A stretch of DNA of 38,845 bases from Rhodospirillaceae bacterium (GTDB lineage Bacteria > Pseudomonadota > Alphaproteobacteria > TMED109), in NCBI GenBank assembly GCA_902527765.1, contig CABZPW010000006.1:1-38845 (forward strand), read 5' to 3'. How positions within the stretch are numbered: the first letter of the stretch is position 1; each line of letters starts with the position of its first letter. The notes beneath the pieces were generated by a model. That model did no database searches, was not told where the DNA came from, and saw only the letters and a list, made by a program, of their open reading frames with translations. Below are positions 10,535 through 18,768 of the stretch, piece by piece. A program made the position numbers and the translations under genes.

Positions 10535-11297
10535 TTAAGAAAACTAGTCCTAAACCTAAAACTATCATTGGTAAACTTAGGATTATACCAGTAGTTATAT
10601 AAGGCTCTATTATGTATCCTATATGATGGTCTGGTGCTCTAAAAAACTCTACAAAAATTCTAAAAACAGCATAAAAAATTAAAAATATACCGCTAGTGAG
10701 ACCAGGAAAATTGTTCTTATATTTGTAGAAGAAATTAACAAGAAAAAAAAGCACTAATCCTTCCAAAAATGCTTCATAAAGTTGAGTGGGATGCCTTGGA
10801 TTTATTCCTCCATTAGGAAAGATTACACCAAGAAAAAAGTTAGTTTCTTTGCCCCATAATTCAGAGTTTATAAAGTTAGCTATTCTTCCTAAAAAAAGAC
10901 CTATAGGTGCTGCACAGGCTATAATATCCATAATGTATAAAAAAGAAATTTTCTTTAATTTAGAAAAAAAAAGACAGGCTAAGACAACTCCTATAATACC
11001 ACCGTGAAATGACATACCACCATCTCTAATTCCAATCAATATATATTTAGGGTTATTTAAATAGAAATTAAAATTATAAAATACTACATATCCTATTCTT
11101 CCTCCTACTATAATACCTAAAGCTACCCAAATTAAAATTTCATCAAAAATTTTTTCCTTAACTTTGTTGTATTTTTTAGACAGTATTTTGCAAAGAAATA
11201 GTGCCAAAATAAGACCTAATGCATAAGAAATACCATACCACTTAATTTCTAAACCAAAAATTTCAAATGCAGTAGGATTTATATTAGGAAATCTCAT
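10509..11297 (-). CDS. lgt: Phosphatidylglycerol--prolipoprotein diacylglyceryl transferase
   Basis: WYGISYALG, GGRIGYVVFYN, GGMSFHGGIIG, GRIANFINSELWGK, HPTQLYEAFLEG. Confidence 0.97.
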   Translation of the reverse strand: MRFPNINPTAFEIFGLEIKWYGISYALGLILALFLCKILSKKYNKVKEKIFDEILIWVALGIIVGGRIGYVVFYNFNFYLNNPKYILIGIRDGGMSFHGGIIGVVLACLFFSKLKKISFLYIMDIIACAAPIGLFLGRIANFINSELWGKETNFFLGVIFPNGGINPRHPTQLYEAFLEGLVLFFLVNFFYKYKNNFPGLTSGIFLIFYAVFRIFVEFFRAPDHHIGYIIEPYITTGIILSLPMIVLGLGLVFLNDRNRKNY

Positions 11298-12264
11298 AAT
11301 TTTTTTTATTTAAATAATTATTAATATAGTCTTCTATTCCATTTTCTAAGGAATAAAAACTTTTGTCATATCCAGCTTTAATTAATTTTCTTAAATCTGC
11401 TTTAGTATGGTACTGATATTGATTTTTAATTTCTTTAGGCATGTCTATATATTTTAAATTTATATTTTTTTTCATATTTTTGTAAACATTATAAACTAAG
11501 TCATTGAATGTTCTAGCTTGGCCTGTGCCGACATTAAAAATACCTGATATATTGTCTTTTTCTAAAAACCACATAAGTACTTTTATACAGTCTTTTACAT
11601 ATATAAAGTCTCTTTTTTGTTCACCATCTTCATATTGGTCATTGTAGGATTTAAATAATAATGTAGTTTCATTTTTTTTTATTTGTTGAAATGTTTTTAA
11701 TACAATTGAGATCATATTTTCTTTATGACTTTCATTAGGCCCATAAACATTAAAAAATTTTAGAGATATCCATTGTGGAGGAGATATATTTAGTATATCT
11801 TTTGCAAATAAATTTCTCTTATCCACTTCATTTTTGCTCCATGCATAAATATTCAAAGGTCTAAGAGATTTTAAATAATCAAGATTTTGATTGTCAATAT
11901 AACCTTCATCTCCATTACCATAAGTAGAAGCGGATGAAGCATAGATTAATCTTATTTTATTTTTACAACATAAATCCCATATTTCTTTACTAGTAAAAAT
12001 ATTGTTATACCAAATTTGATTTGCATCTGGAAAGGTAGTTGAAGAAATAGCGCCTAGGTGAAATATTACAGATATTTTATTTTCAAAAATAAAGTTTCTA
12101 AGATCTATTGGCTCAACAAATCTTAAAATATTGCTTATGTCTTTGAAGTAGCTTTTGTCTATTTTTTTATTAAAGTCACATACTGCTATTGGTAATTTAT
12201 TTTTTAAAAGTTCATTAACTAAATTACTACCAATAAAGCCAGCGCCTCCTGTAACTAAAATCAT
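11284..12264 (-). CDS. hldD: ADP-L-glycero-D-manno-heptose 6-epimerase
   Basis: Extended SDR: VTGGAGFIGSNLV, ASSASTYG, FFNVYGPNESHKENMISI, GEQKRDFIYVKD, NVGTGQARTFNDL, YQYHTKADLRKL. Confidence 0.9.
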   Translation of the reverse strand: MILVTGGAGFIGSNLVNELLKNKLPIAVCDFNKKIDKSYFKDISNILRFVEPIDLRNFIFENKISVIFHLGAISSTTFPDANQIWYNNIFTSKEIWDLCCKNKIRLIYASSASTYGNGDEGYIDNQNLDYLKSLRPLNIYAWSKNEVDKRNLFAKDILNISPPQWISLKFFNVYGPNESHKENMISIVLKTFQQIKKNETTLLFKSYNDQYEDGEQKRDFIYVKDCIKVLMWFLEKDNISGIFNVGTGQARTFNDLVYNVYKNMKKNINLKYIDMPKEIKNQYQYHTKADLRKLIKAGYDKSFYSLENGIEDYINNYLNKKNYEIS

Positions 12265-12284
12265 ATTTACCTCTGAAATATTAT

Positions 12285-12312
12285 TACTATATATTAAAAT
12301 TCTAATATAGTA
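12285..12312. promoter_or_regulatory. Imperfect dyad in the divergent hldD/ubiK intergenic region
   Basis: TACTATATATTA-AAATTC-TAATATAGTA. Arms match except for a 2-nt insertion. Located between the two start codons. Confidence 0.35.
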
Positions 12313-12332
12313 TTTATTTTAAGGAGTAAAAA

Positions 12333-12584
12333 ATGAATAAAGATAACACACTTAAACATTTATCAAATATTGCTAGTGGTGTATTTAGTAGTTTAGAGGG
12401 AGTAAGAAATCATTCTAAACAAATTATTAAGTCAAAGATAGGGGCAAATTTGAAGAATTTAGACCTGGTAAATAGGGAGGAGTTTGAAGAAATTAAATCT
12501 ATGATAATAAAGGCTAGAGAACAAAACTTAATTTTAGAGGCAAAAATAAAGACATTAGAAAAAAAATTAAAAAACCGTAAATAG
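12333..12584 (+). CDS. ubiK: Accessory factor UbiK family protein (BMFP/YqiC-like)
   Basis: 83-aa, coiled-coil C-terminus, NREEFEEIKSMIIKAREQNLILEAKIKTLEKKL; SD AAGGAG upstream. Confidence 0.8.
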   Translation: MNKDNTLKHLSNIASGVFSSLEGVRNHSKQIIKSKIGANLKNLDLVNREEFEEIKSMIIKAREQNLILEAKIKTLEKKLKNRK

Positions 12585-12604
12585 TACTAGTCAAATACTT
12601 TATA

Positions 12605-12632
12605 TTGCGTTAAATAAATTAGTATATACAAT
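12605..12632 (+). promoter_or_regulatory. Candidate sigma70-type promoter upstream of the YbjN-like gene
   Basis: TTGCGT - 16 nt - TACAAT, read by eye; weak -35. Confidence 0.3.
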
Positions 12633-12645
12633 ATAGGGTATTATT

Positions 12646-13149
12646 ATGAAAGTTTATAAATTAAAAAGTGTTAATACTAATTATAATCCTTTAGATTTAG
12701 TTGAAGATATAATTATAGCTAATAATTGGGACTATGAGAGAGATAGTAACAATAACATACACGTAGAAGTTGCAGGTGAGTGGTGTGATTATCAACTATC
12801 TTACGGAATTAATGAAGATCATAAGCTTTTATATATTTCATGTGTTTTGGATATTAATATACCTGACAATAGGTTTAAGGACGTTTATTCTTTTTTATTC
12901 AGCTTAAATGAAAGACTTTTAGTAGGACATTTTGAAATTTGGTCAGATCAAAGTTGGCCAATACTAAAACAGTCATTTCCTATACCAACTAATCAAAGCC
13001 TATGTAAAAACCAATTAGAACAGGCTAGTTTATTAGCTTTGAGTGAATGTGAAAAATTTTATCCAGCTTTTCAAATATTTGCATGGGATAATAAAGACGT
13101 AAAGAGTACTCTTCAGCATTTAATGTTGGAAACTCATGGGGAAGTTTAA
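12646..13149 (+). CDS. YbjN domain-containing protein
   Basis: 167-aa; EVAGEWCDYQLSYGINEDHKLLYISCVLDINIP and GHFEIWSDQSWPILKQ pattern; located between ubiK and proC as expected for alphaproteobacteria. Confidence 0.8.
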   Translation: MKVYKLKSVNTNYNPLDLVEDIIIANNWDYERDSNNNIHVEVAGEWCDYQLSYGINEDHKLLYISCVLDINIPDNRFKDVYSFLFSLNERLLVGHFEIWSDQSWPILKQSFPIPTNQSLCKNQLEQASLLALSECEKFYPAFQIFAWDNKDVKSTLQHLMLETHGEV

Positions 13150-13158
13150 AACTAAAAT

Positions 13159-13971
13159 ATGAGAATATTATTTATAGGAGCAGGTAGAATGGGGCTTCCT
13201 ATAATATCTTCTTGGAAAAAAGGAAGTCGACACAAATCAATTGATATACATTTAGTAGAAAAACTAGAAGCTAACATAAATAAAATTAAAAAAGAAAATA
13301 TTAAGGTTAATTTTTATAAAAAAATACCTAAAAAGTGGAAAGGTGACGTTATATTTTTTGCAGTAAAACCTCAAGATTTTAAAAAAGTAGCTAAAGAAAT
13401 AAATTTAAATAATGTGTTATATAAAAATATAGTATCAATTATGGCAGGCATAACAACTAGTAAAATAAGAAGCTATTTGAAAACTCAAACCAGTGTTACA
13501 AGAGTAATGCCTAATCTAGCTGTAGAAGTAAATTTAGGAGTAAATTGTATATTTCACTCTAGTAACTCGAAAAACTTATTTAAAAAAAATATTAATAGCT
13601 TATTTGGCATATTAGGAAATAATTATGAGATAAAAGATGAGAAGTTACTGGAGAGTGTAACTGCTATTTCAGGTAGTGGACCGGCATATTTCTTTTTGTT
13701 TTTAAATGTATTTGAAAAAATTGCTCATGATTTAGGTTTTTCTAAAAAAGTTGCTAGAGGTTTGATATATGGTACAGTTGAGGGAGCTTTAGAATTGGTG
13801 AAAATGGAAAATAATACTAGAAAGCTCATAGAATCTGTCTCCAGTAAAAAAGGAACAACTGAAGCAGCATTAAAAATTCTTGAAAAAAAAAATACAGGAT
13901 TATATAAAATAATGAAAGATGCTGTACATGCAGCAAAAAAAAGAGCTAACAGTTTATCTAAACTTAATTAA
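13159..13971 (+). CDS. proC: Pyrroline-5-carboxylate reductase
   Basis: FIGAGRMGLPII, FFAVKPQDF, VTRVMPNLAVEVNLG, ESVTAISGSGPAYFFLF, SSKKGTTEAALKIL. Confidence 0.95.
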   Translation: MRILFIGAGRMGLPIISSWKKGSRHKSIDIHLVEKLEANINKIKKENIKVNFYKKIPKKWKGDVIFFAVKPQDFKKVAKEINLNNVLYKNIVSIMAGITTSKIRSYLKTQTSVTRVMPNLAVEVNLGVNCIFHSSNSKNLFKKNINSLFGILGNNYEIKDEKLLESVTAISGSGPAYFFLFLNVFEKIAHDLGFSKKVARGLIYGTVEGALELVKMENNTRKLIESVSSKKGTTEAALKILEKKNTGLYKIMKDAVHAAKKRANSLSKLN

Positions 13972-14540
13972 TGTCAAAAAAAAAAATAATAGATTATTTT
14001 TTAAAACAAGCTGAAATTGGTAATTGGGATAAAATAAAATATACTGATGTAGAAAAGAAGCTAAATTTAAAAAAAAACAGTATAAAAAAATTATTTGCTG
14101 ATAAGATATATTTTCTAGAACATTATGATAGATATATTGATAAGTTGGTAATAGGTTCAGTCTCAGCTCAGGACATTAATGAAAACAATCCTTCTGATAT
14201 AATTCAAGAGTATTTAATGAATAAATTAGATTATATGAATGAGAATAAATTGGGAATATCTAATATAATAAACTTTTATTTTAATAATCCAAAGTTTTAT
14301 TTGGTTAGTTTAAAAAGCACTAAATTAAGTGCTCAAATATTCTTAGATTGCTTTTCATATTCAAATAATATCATTAGAAAAAAACTATTTGAAAAAGCTA
14401 TCTTAGTTATATATGTATTAGGCTTTAAAAAATGGTTATATGAAGATAATACAAACAATAGCGCTTTTGCAATAATAGATAAAGGAATAAAAAGAATAGA
14501 AAAATCTACAAACTTTTTTGAAGATTTAATTAAAAAATAA
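13971..14540 (+). CDS. TetR-fold/COQ9-like protein of uncertain function
   Basis: 189-aa; N-terminal HTH-like arrangement (KIKYTDVEKKLNLKKNSIKKLFADKIYFLEHYDRYIDK). Start overlaps the proC stop by 1 nt (TAATG). Confidence 0.45.
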   Translation: MSKKKIIDYFLKQAEIGNWDKIKYTDVEKKLNLKKNSIKKLFADKIYFLEHYDRYIDKLVIGSVSAQDINENNPSDIIQEYLMNKLDYMNENKLGISNIINFYFNNPKFYLVSLKSTKLSAQIFLDCFSYSNNIIRKKLFEKAILVIYVLGFKKWLYEDNTNNSAFAIIDKGIKRIEKSTNFFEDLIKK

Positions 14541-14560
14541 TAATAAGATTAACTTATTAT
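14540..14560. terminator. Hairpin between convergent genes (candidate bidirectional terminator)
   Basis: Perfect 8-bp inverted repeat ATAATAAG-ATTAA-CTTATTAT spanning the 16-nt gap between the 13971-14540 gene and the histidine kinase; A/T only apart from one G/C pair. Confidence 0.4.
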
Positions 14561-15879
14561 GTTTTAATTGGAAGTATAATTTCTACTTTTAAACCACCAA
14601 GGTTAGAAGCATTTAGTACAATTCTTCCTCCATGACCTTGTATTATGTCTTTTGCAATAGTTAATCCAAGCCCAGTGTTAGCAGATGCTGATTGTCTGGA
14701 TTCATCTATTCTATAAAAGGCTTTAAAAACTTTGTCTCTTTTATTTTTGGGAATTCCTTTACCATCATCTTCAATAAAAATATTCAGGAAGTTATCATTT
14801 TTAATAGTCATTATCTCTACTATATTTTTAGAATAAGATATAGCATTTGATATAATATTTAATAATGCCCTTTTCATTGCTAATGGTTTAACATTAATGT
14901 ATACGTTTTTAGTAACTTTGTTCTTAATAGTTTTTGAGTCATACATTATATCTTTTTCACACAATGTTTTTATTAACTTGTAGAAATTTATATTTTTTAT
15001 TTTCTCCTCTTTTTCTCCTCTAGCAAAGGCTAAATAGTTATCTATCATTTCCTTCATTTCAGAGACATCATCTCCTAGGTTTTTGCTAGCATGTTTATCA
15101 CCTATTAAAGCTATTTGTAAATTCATTCTAGTTAAAGGAGTTCTTAAGTCATGACTAATACCCGCTAGCATTAAAGTTCTATTGTTAATTTGATTATTTA
15201 TCCTAGCTCTCATTTTAATAAAAACTCTAGACAATTGTCTTAATTCGTATGCCCCCCGGGGTTTAAGGTCATAGTTATTACCTTTACCAAACTCTTCTGC
15301 AGCTAATATAATATTTCTTAATGGTTTGATTTGTTGCTTCATAAAATATAGAGCTAAAGTTAATAAGAAAATTGCTGTAAATAACATCCATAATATGAAG
15401 ACTTCTATAGTTGAACTGTATAAATTTTTTCTTGCAACAGAAAACTTTAAAACTCCATCATTAACACTCACATATATTATTACTTTATTTTTAATTAATT
15501 TAGTATCAAATGAATAAGGATAATTTATTCTTTCTGCTAATGATTTTTCCAAAGTTTTATCTAAAAGAGAGGTCACTTCTTTTTGGCCAAACTTTTTCAA
15601 GCTTTCTTCAGGATACCAACTTGAACTAATTAAAAAATTACTTTCAGCTTTTTTGAATTGAGTTTTTATATCAATAGGAGAAAATTTTTTTTCTTCCAAT
15701 GTTTGAATTATATATGAGATTTGACCACCTAGTGCTAAGGCTAATCTTCTGCCAACATCATCCCAATGTCTTTCATAAAAAAAGTATATTAAAACTAACT
15801 GCAATAATAATACTGGTATTAATATAATTACTAGTGATCTGCCAAAAAATGTTTTTGGAAAAAATTTTCTAGTATTCAT
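14557..15879 (-). CDS. EnvZ-like sensor histidine kinase with HAMP domain
   Basis: Two TM segments, HAMP-like LRNIILAAEEFGKGNNYDLKPRGAYELRQL, H-box AGISHDLRTPLTRM, N/G boxes NIISNAISYSKN, EDDGKGIP, GLGLTIAKDIIQGHGG. Confidence 0.93.
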   Translation of the reverse strand: MNTRKFFPKTFFGRSLVIILIPVLLLQLVLIYFFYERHWDDVGRRLALALGGQISYIIQTLEEKKFSPIDIKTQFKKAESNFLISSSWYPEESLKKFGQKEVTSLLDKTLEKSLAERINYPYSFDTKLIKNKVIIYVSVNDGVLKFSVARKNLYSSTIEVFILWMLFTAIFLLTLALYFMKQQIKPLRNIILAAEEFGKGNNYDLKPRGAYELRQLSRVFIKMRARINNQINNRTLMLAGISHDLRTPLTRMNLQIALIGDKHASKNLGDDVSEMKEMIDNYLAFARGEKEEKIKNINFYKLIKTLCEKDIMYDSKTIKNKVTKNVYINVKPLAMKRALLNIISNAISYSKNIVEIMTIKNDNFLNIFIEDDGKGIPKNKRDKVFKAFYRIDESRQSASANTGLGLTIAKDIIQGHGGRIVLNASNLGGLKVEIILPIKT

Positions 15880-15884
15880 ATTTA

Positions 15885-16556
15885 TTAAGGCTCTAATTTA
15901 TACCCTATACCTCTAGAGGTTAGTAAAAAATTTTTTGAGTTTGGTAAAAAACTAATTTTCTCTCTTATTCTTTTGACTAAAACATCAATTGTTCTTATCG
16001 AAACATTTATATCACTGGCTAGTTTTTCTCGTTTCACATCATTTCCTATGTTTTTATATAAGTGTAACAGTACTTTTGTCTCTTTTACAGTTAATTTAAT
16101 AGATGCATTTTTTTTGCTTAAAATATTTTTATTAACATCAAAGCTAAAAAAGCCTATCTTAATTATATTAATTTCTTGTTGTATAGATTGACTTCTTCTA
16201 ATTACATTTTCAATTCTTAATAATAGTTCTTCTGGTTCAAATGGTTTTGCTAGATATTCATCTACTCCAGTTTTCAATCCTTTTATTCTATCGCTAGGCG
16301 CACTCATTGCAGATAACATTAATATAGGCGTATTATTGGTCGCTTTTAACTTAGATGCAAAAGATAAACCGCTTTCTTTTGGAAGCATTACATCTAAAAT
16401 GAGTAAATCAAATATAATATTAAATAGCTTTTCTTTAGCTATTAAAGTATTTTCTACAAAATCAACTAAATATCCTTTTTCTGTTAAAAAGCTTTTTAAA
16501 AGATTGCCAAGCTTTTTATCATCATCTATTACTAATATGTGTTTTTGTTTATACAT
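15885..16556 (-). CDS. OmpR/PhoB-type response regulator
   Basis: Receiver domain HILVIDDDKKLG, DLLILDVMLPKESG, GVDEYLAKPFEPEELLLRI; C-terminal winged helix SIRTIDVLVKRIREKI...LTSRGIGYKLEP. Confidence 0.95.
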   Translation of the reverse strand: MYKQKHILVIDDDKKLGNLLKSFLTEKGYLVDFVENTLIAKEKLFNIIFDLLILDVMLPKESGLSFASKLKATNNTPILMLSAMSAPSDRIKGLKTGVDEYLAKPFEPEELLLRIENVIRRSQSIQQEINIIKIGFFSFDVNKNILSKKNASIKLTVKETKVLLHLYKNIGNDVKREKLASDINVSIRTIDVLVKRIREKISFLPNSKNFLLTSRGIGYKLEP

Positions 16557-16572
16557 AATTTACAATAACAAA

Positions 16573-16596
16573 AATTATTTATATTAATAAATAATT
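16573..16596. promoter_or_regulatory. Perfect dyad in the divergent response-regulator/ilvE intergenic region
   Basis: AATTATTTAT-ATTA-ATAAATAATT: 10-bp arms, 4-nt loop, all A/T. Confidence 0.35.
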
Positions 16597-16649
16597 ATTT
16601 TCTTTTCATAATTTAAAATATAGATTATTACTAAACTTTGGAGGAGATA

Positions 16650-17513
16650 TTGGATTACAGCAATTTAGAGGGTTTTATATTTCTTGATGGAAAACTTCTT
16701 AAGTGGACTGATGCTAAACTACATGTATTAAGTCATGGTCTTCACTATGCTAGCTCTGTATTTGAAGGTGAAAGAGCATATGGAGGAAAGATATTTAAAG
16801 AATTAGAGCATACTGAAAGATTAATTAGGTCTGCTAATACACTTGGATTCAATATTCCCTATGATATAGAAGAAATTTGCAAAATTAGAAAAGATGTTTT
16901 AGAGGCTAATAATATTATAGACGGTTATATTAGGCCTGTGGCTTGGAGAGGTAGTGAAATGATGGGAATATCTGCACAGGAAAATACTATTCATTTCGCA
17001 GTTGCTGCTTGGAAATGGCCTTCATATTTTTCACCAGAAGCAAAATTAAAAGGGATTAAACTGAATATATCCAAATGGAGAAGGCCTGATCCTACTACTG
17101 CTCCTGTTAATACAAAAGCTGCTGGGTTATATATGATATGTACACTATCTAAACATGAAGCAGAAAACCAAGGTTTTGACGATAGTTTAATGTTAGATTA
17201 CAGAGGTTATATAGCTGAGGCTACAGGAGCAAATATTTTCTTTGTTAAAAATAATGAAATTCATACACCTATAGCGGATTGTTTTTTAGATGGAATTACT
17301 AGACAAACGGTAATTGAAATAGCTAAAAAAGAGAATTTAAAAGTAACTGAAACTAGATTAAAAGTTGAGGATTTATCACAATATAGGGAATGTTTTGTTA
17401 CAGGTACTGCAGCAGAAGTAACTCCAGTTAAATCAATTAATGATATACAGTTTAACCCTGGTAATGTTTGTAAATTATTAATTGAAAAATATACGGAGTT
17501 AACTTTAAGTTAA
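16650..17513 (+). CDS. ilvE: Branched-chain amino acid aminotransferase (probable TTG start at 16650)
   Basis: Class IV aminotransferase: HGLHYASSVFEGERAY, PVAWRGSEMMGI, NTKAAGLYMICTLSKHEAENQGFDDSLMLDYRGYIAEATGANIFFV. GGAGG lies 5 nt upstream of the TTG at 16650, so the ORF-track TTG at 16638 is probably too early. Confidence 0.93.
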   Translation: MDYSNLEGFIFLDGKLLKWTDAKLHVLSHGLHYASSVFEGERAYGGKIFKELEHTERLIRSANTLGFNIPYDIEEICKIRKDVLEANNIIDGYIRPVAWRGSEMMGISAQENTIHFAVAAWKWPSYFSPEAKLKGIKLNISKWRRPDPTTAPVNTKAAGLYMICTLSKHEAENQGFDDSLMLDYRGYIAEATGANIFFVKNNEIHTPIADCFLDGITRQTVIEIAKKENLKVTETRLKVEDLSQYRECFVTGTAAEVTPVKSINDIQFNPGNVCKLLIEKYTELTLS

Positions 17514-17959
17514 TTATTCCATTTTAACTCTTCATCTAAATCTTGACTTTTGGCATCAACCCAAAAGCCCTTATCAACTGTTTTCTCATATTTCCAAAAA
17601 GGTCCTTTTGTTTTTAACCAATCAATAATAAAATGGCAAGATTCAATAGCTTCCTTTCTATGTTTAGAAGCAGTTATTACCAGAACAATTTGTTCACCTG
17701 GTAATAATTTTCCATATCTGTGAATAATTGTTGTAGCTAAAAGGTCCCATCTATTTAGTGCTTCGGTGTCGATTTTATTTAACATTTTTTCAGTCATACC
17801 TGGGTAATGTTCTAAAGTCATAGATACAAGTTTTTCGTCTTCTCTTTTATCTCTTACTATACCAATAAATGTGCTTAAAGCTCCGATATTATTGCATCTT
17901 TTTTTAAGAAATGTTATTTCATCGGTTAAAGAGAAGTCCTCTTCCTGAACTTTTATCAC
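17510..17959 (-). CDS. moaE: Molybdopterin synthase catalytic subunit
   Basis: GALSTFIGIVRD, LEHYPGMTEKML, IIHRYGKLLPGEQIVLVITASKHRKEAIESCHFIIDWLKTKGPFWKYE. Confidence 0.96.
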   Translation of the reverse strand: MIKVQEEDFSLTDEITFLKKRCNNIGALSTFIGIVRDKREDEKLVSMTLEHYPGMTEKMLNKIDTEALNRWDLLATTIIHRYGKLLPGEQIVLVITASKHRKEAIESCHFIIDWLKTKGPFWKYEKTVDKGFWVDAKSQDLDEELKWNN

Positions 17960-17960
17960 T

Positions 17961-18212
17961 TTATCCTCCTGTCATTGGTGGAAAAAAAGCTACCTCGTCA
18001 TTATCATTAACGGAGTCTTCAAAACTTGCAGTCTCCATATTAATTGAAACTTTTATAGAAGAAGTATCTTTAAAAACATCTTTATAGTTTTCATTATTTT
18101 GTTTTAACAATGTTATCAAATCATTAATTGTTTTAATATTATCACTTACTTGAATTTCCTCATGGCTTTTCCCAAGTTTGTCTTTTATCCATGAAAAATA
18201 TAAAACTTTCAT
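17961..18212 (-). CDS. moaD: Molybdopterin synthase sulfur carrier subunit
   Basis: 83-aa ubiquitin-like protein ending DEVAFFPPMTGG; precedes moaE. Confidence 0.93.
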   Translation of the reverse strand: MKVLYFSWIKDKLGKSHEEIQVSDNIKTINDLITLLKQNNENYKDVFKDTSSIKVSINMETASFEDSVNDNDEVAFFPPMTGG

Positions 18213-18213
18213 A

Positions 18214-18768
18214 TTATTTCCTTTTTTGATTAAATATATAAGTCATATAAGAGTATTTTAAGCCCGTATAAATTGTTAATATAGTAGCAATCCATAAACT
18301 AATATAGGCAATATTGAATATATTTAAATAATTAATTAAAAAATCTTGTGCCAAAAAAAGGGATATTGATATGAATTGTAAAGTTGTTTTTATTTTTGAT
18401 AGGAAGGTTACGTCAATAGCTTTCCCATTTTTTTTGAGCATGTATTCTCTAGTTCCTGAAACTATAAACTCTCTAGTAATAATTAATAACGAAGGTATCA
18501 ATATTATATGCTCAAAACTTAAGATATAAATTAAGCTAGTAGAAGTTAATATTTTATCTGATATAGGGTCAAAAATTTTACCAAAAACTGACTCTTGGTT
18601 AAGTTTTCTTGCTAAAAAACCATCAAGATAGTCAGTTAAGCTAAATAAAATGAATAGAACTAAAATTATAAGTTTTTCAAAATTAATATCTAATTTTAGA
18701 TAGCAAACAATACCTATAAATATAGGAAAAAAAAGTCTTAGAATAGTTAAAAAATTAGGAATATTCAC
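18214..18768 (-). CDS. pgsA: CDP-diacylglycerol--glycerol-3-phosphate 3-phosphatidyltransferase
   Basis: NIPNFLTILRLFFPIFIG and CDP-alcohol phosphatidyltransferase motif TDYLDGFLARKLNQESVFGKIFDPISDKI. Confidence 0.94.
   Translation of the reverse strand: MNIPNFLTILRLFFPIFIGIVCYLKLDINFEKLIILVLFILFSLTDYLDGFLARKLNQESVFGKIFDPISDKILTSTSLIYILSFEHIILIPSLLIITREFIVSGTREYMLKKNGKAIDVTFLSKIKTTLQFISISLFLAQDFLINYLNIFNIAYISLWIATILTIYTGLKYSYMTYIFNQKRK

Noticed and set aside
10786-11007. 73-aa plus-strand ORF
   Set aside because: Antisense to lgt; no recognisable family.
15326-16587. Plus-strand ORFs 15326-15517, 15973-16191, 16336-16587
   Set aside because: Antisense to the histidine kinase and response regulator, which have complete canonical motifs.
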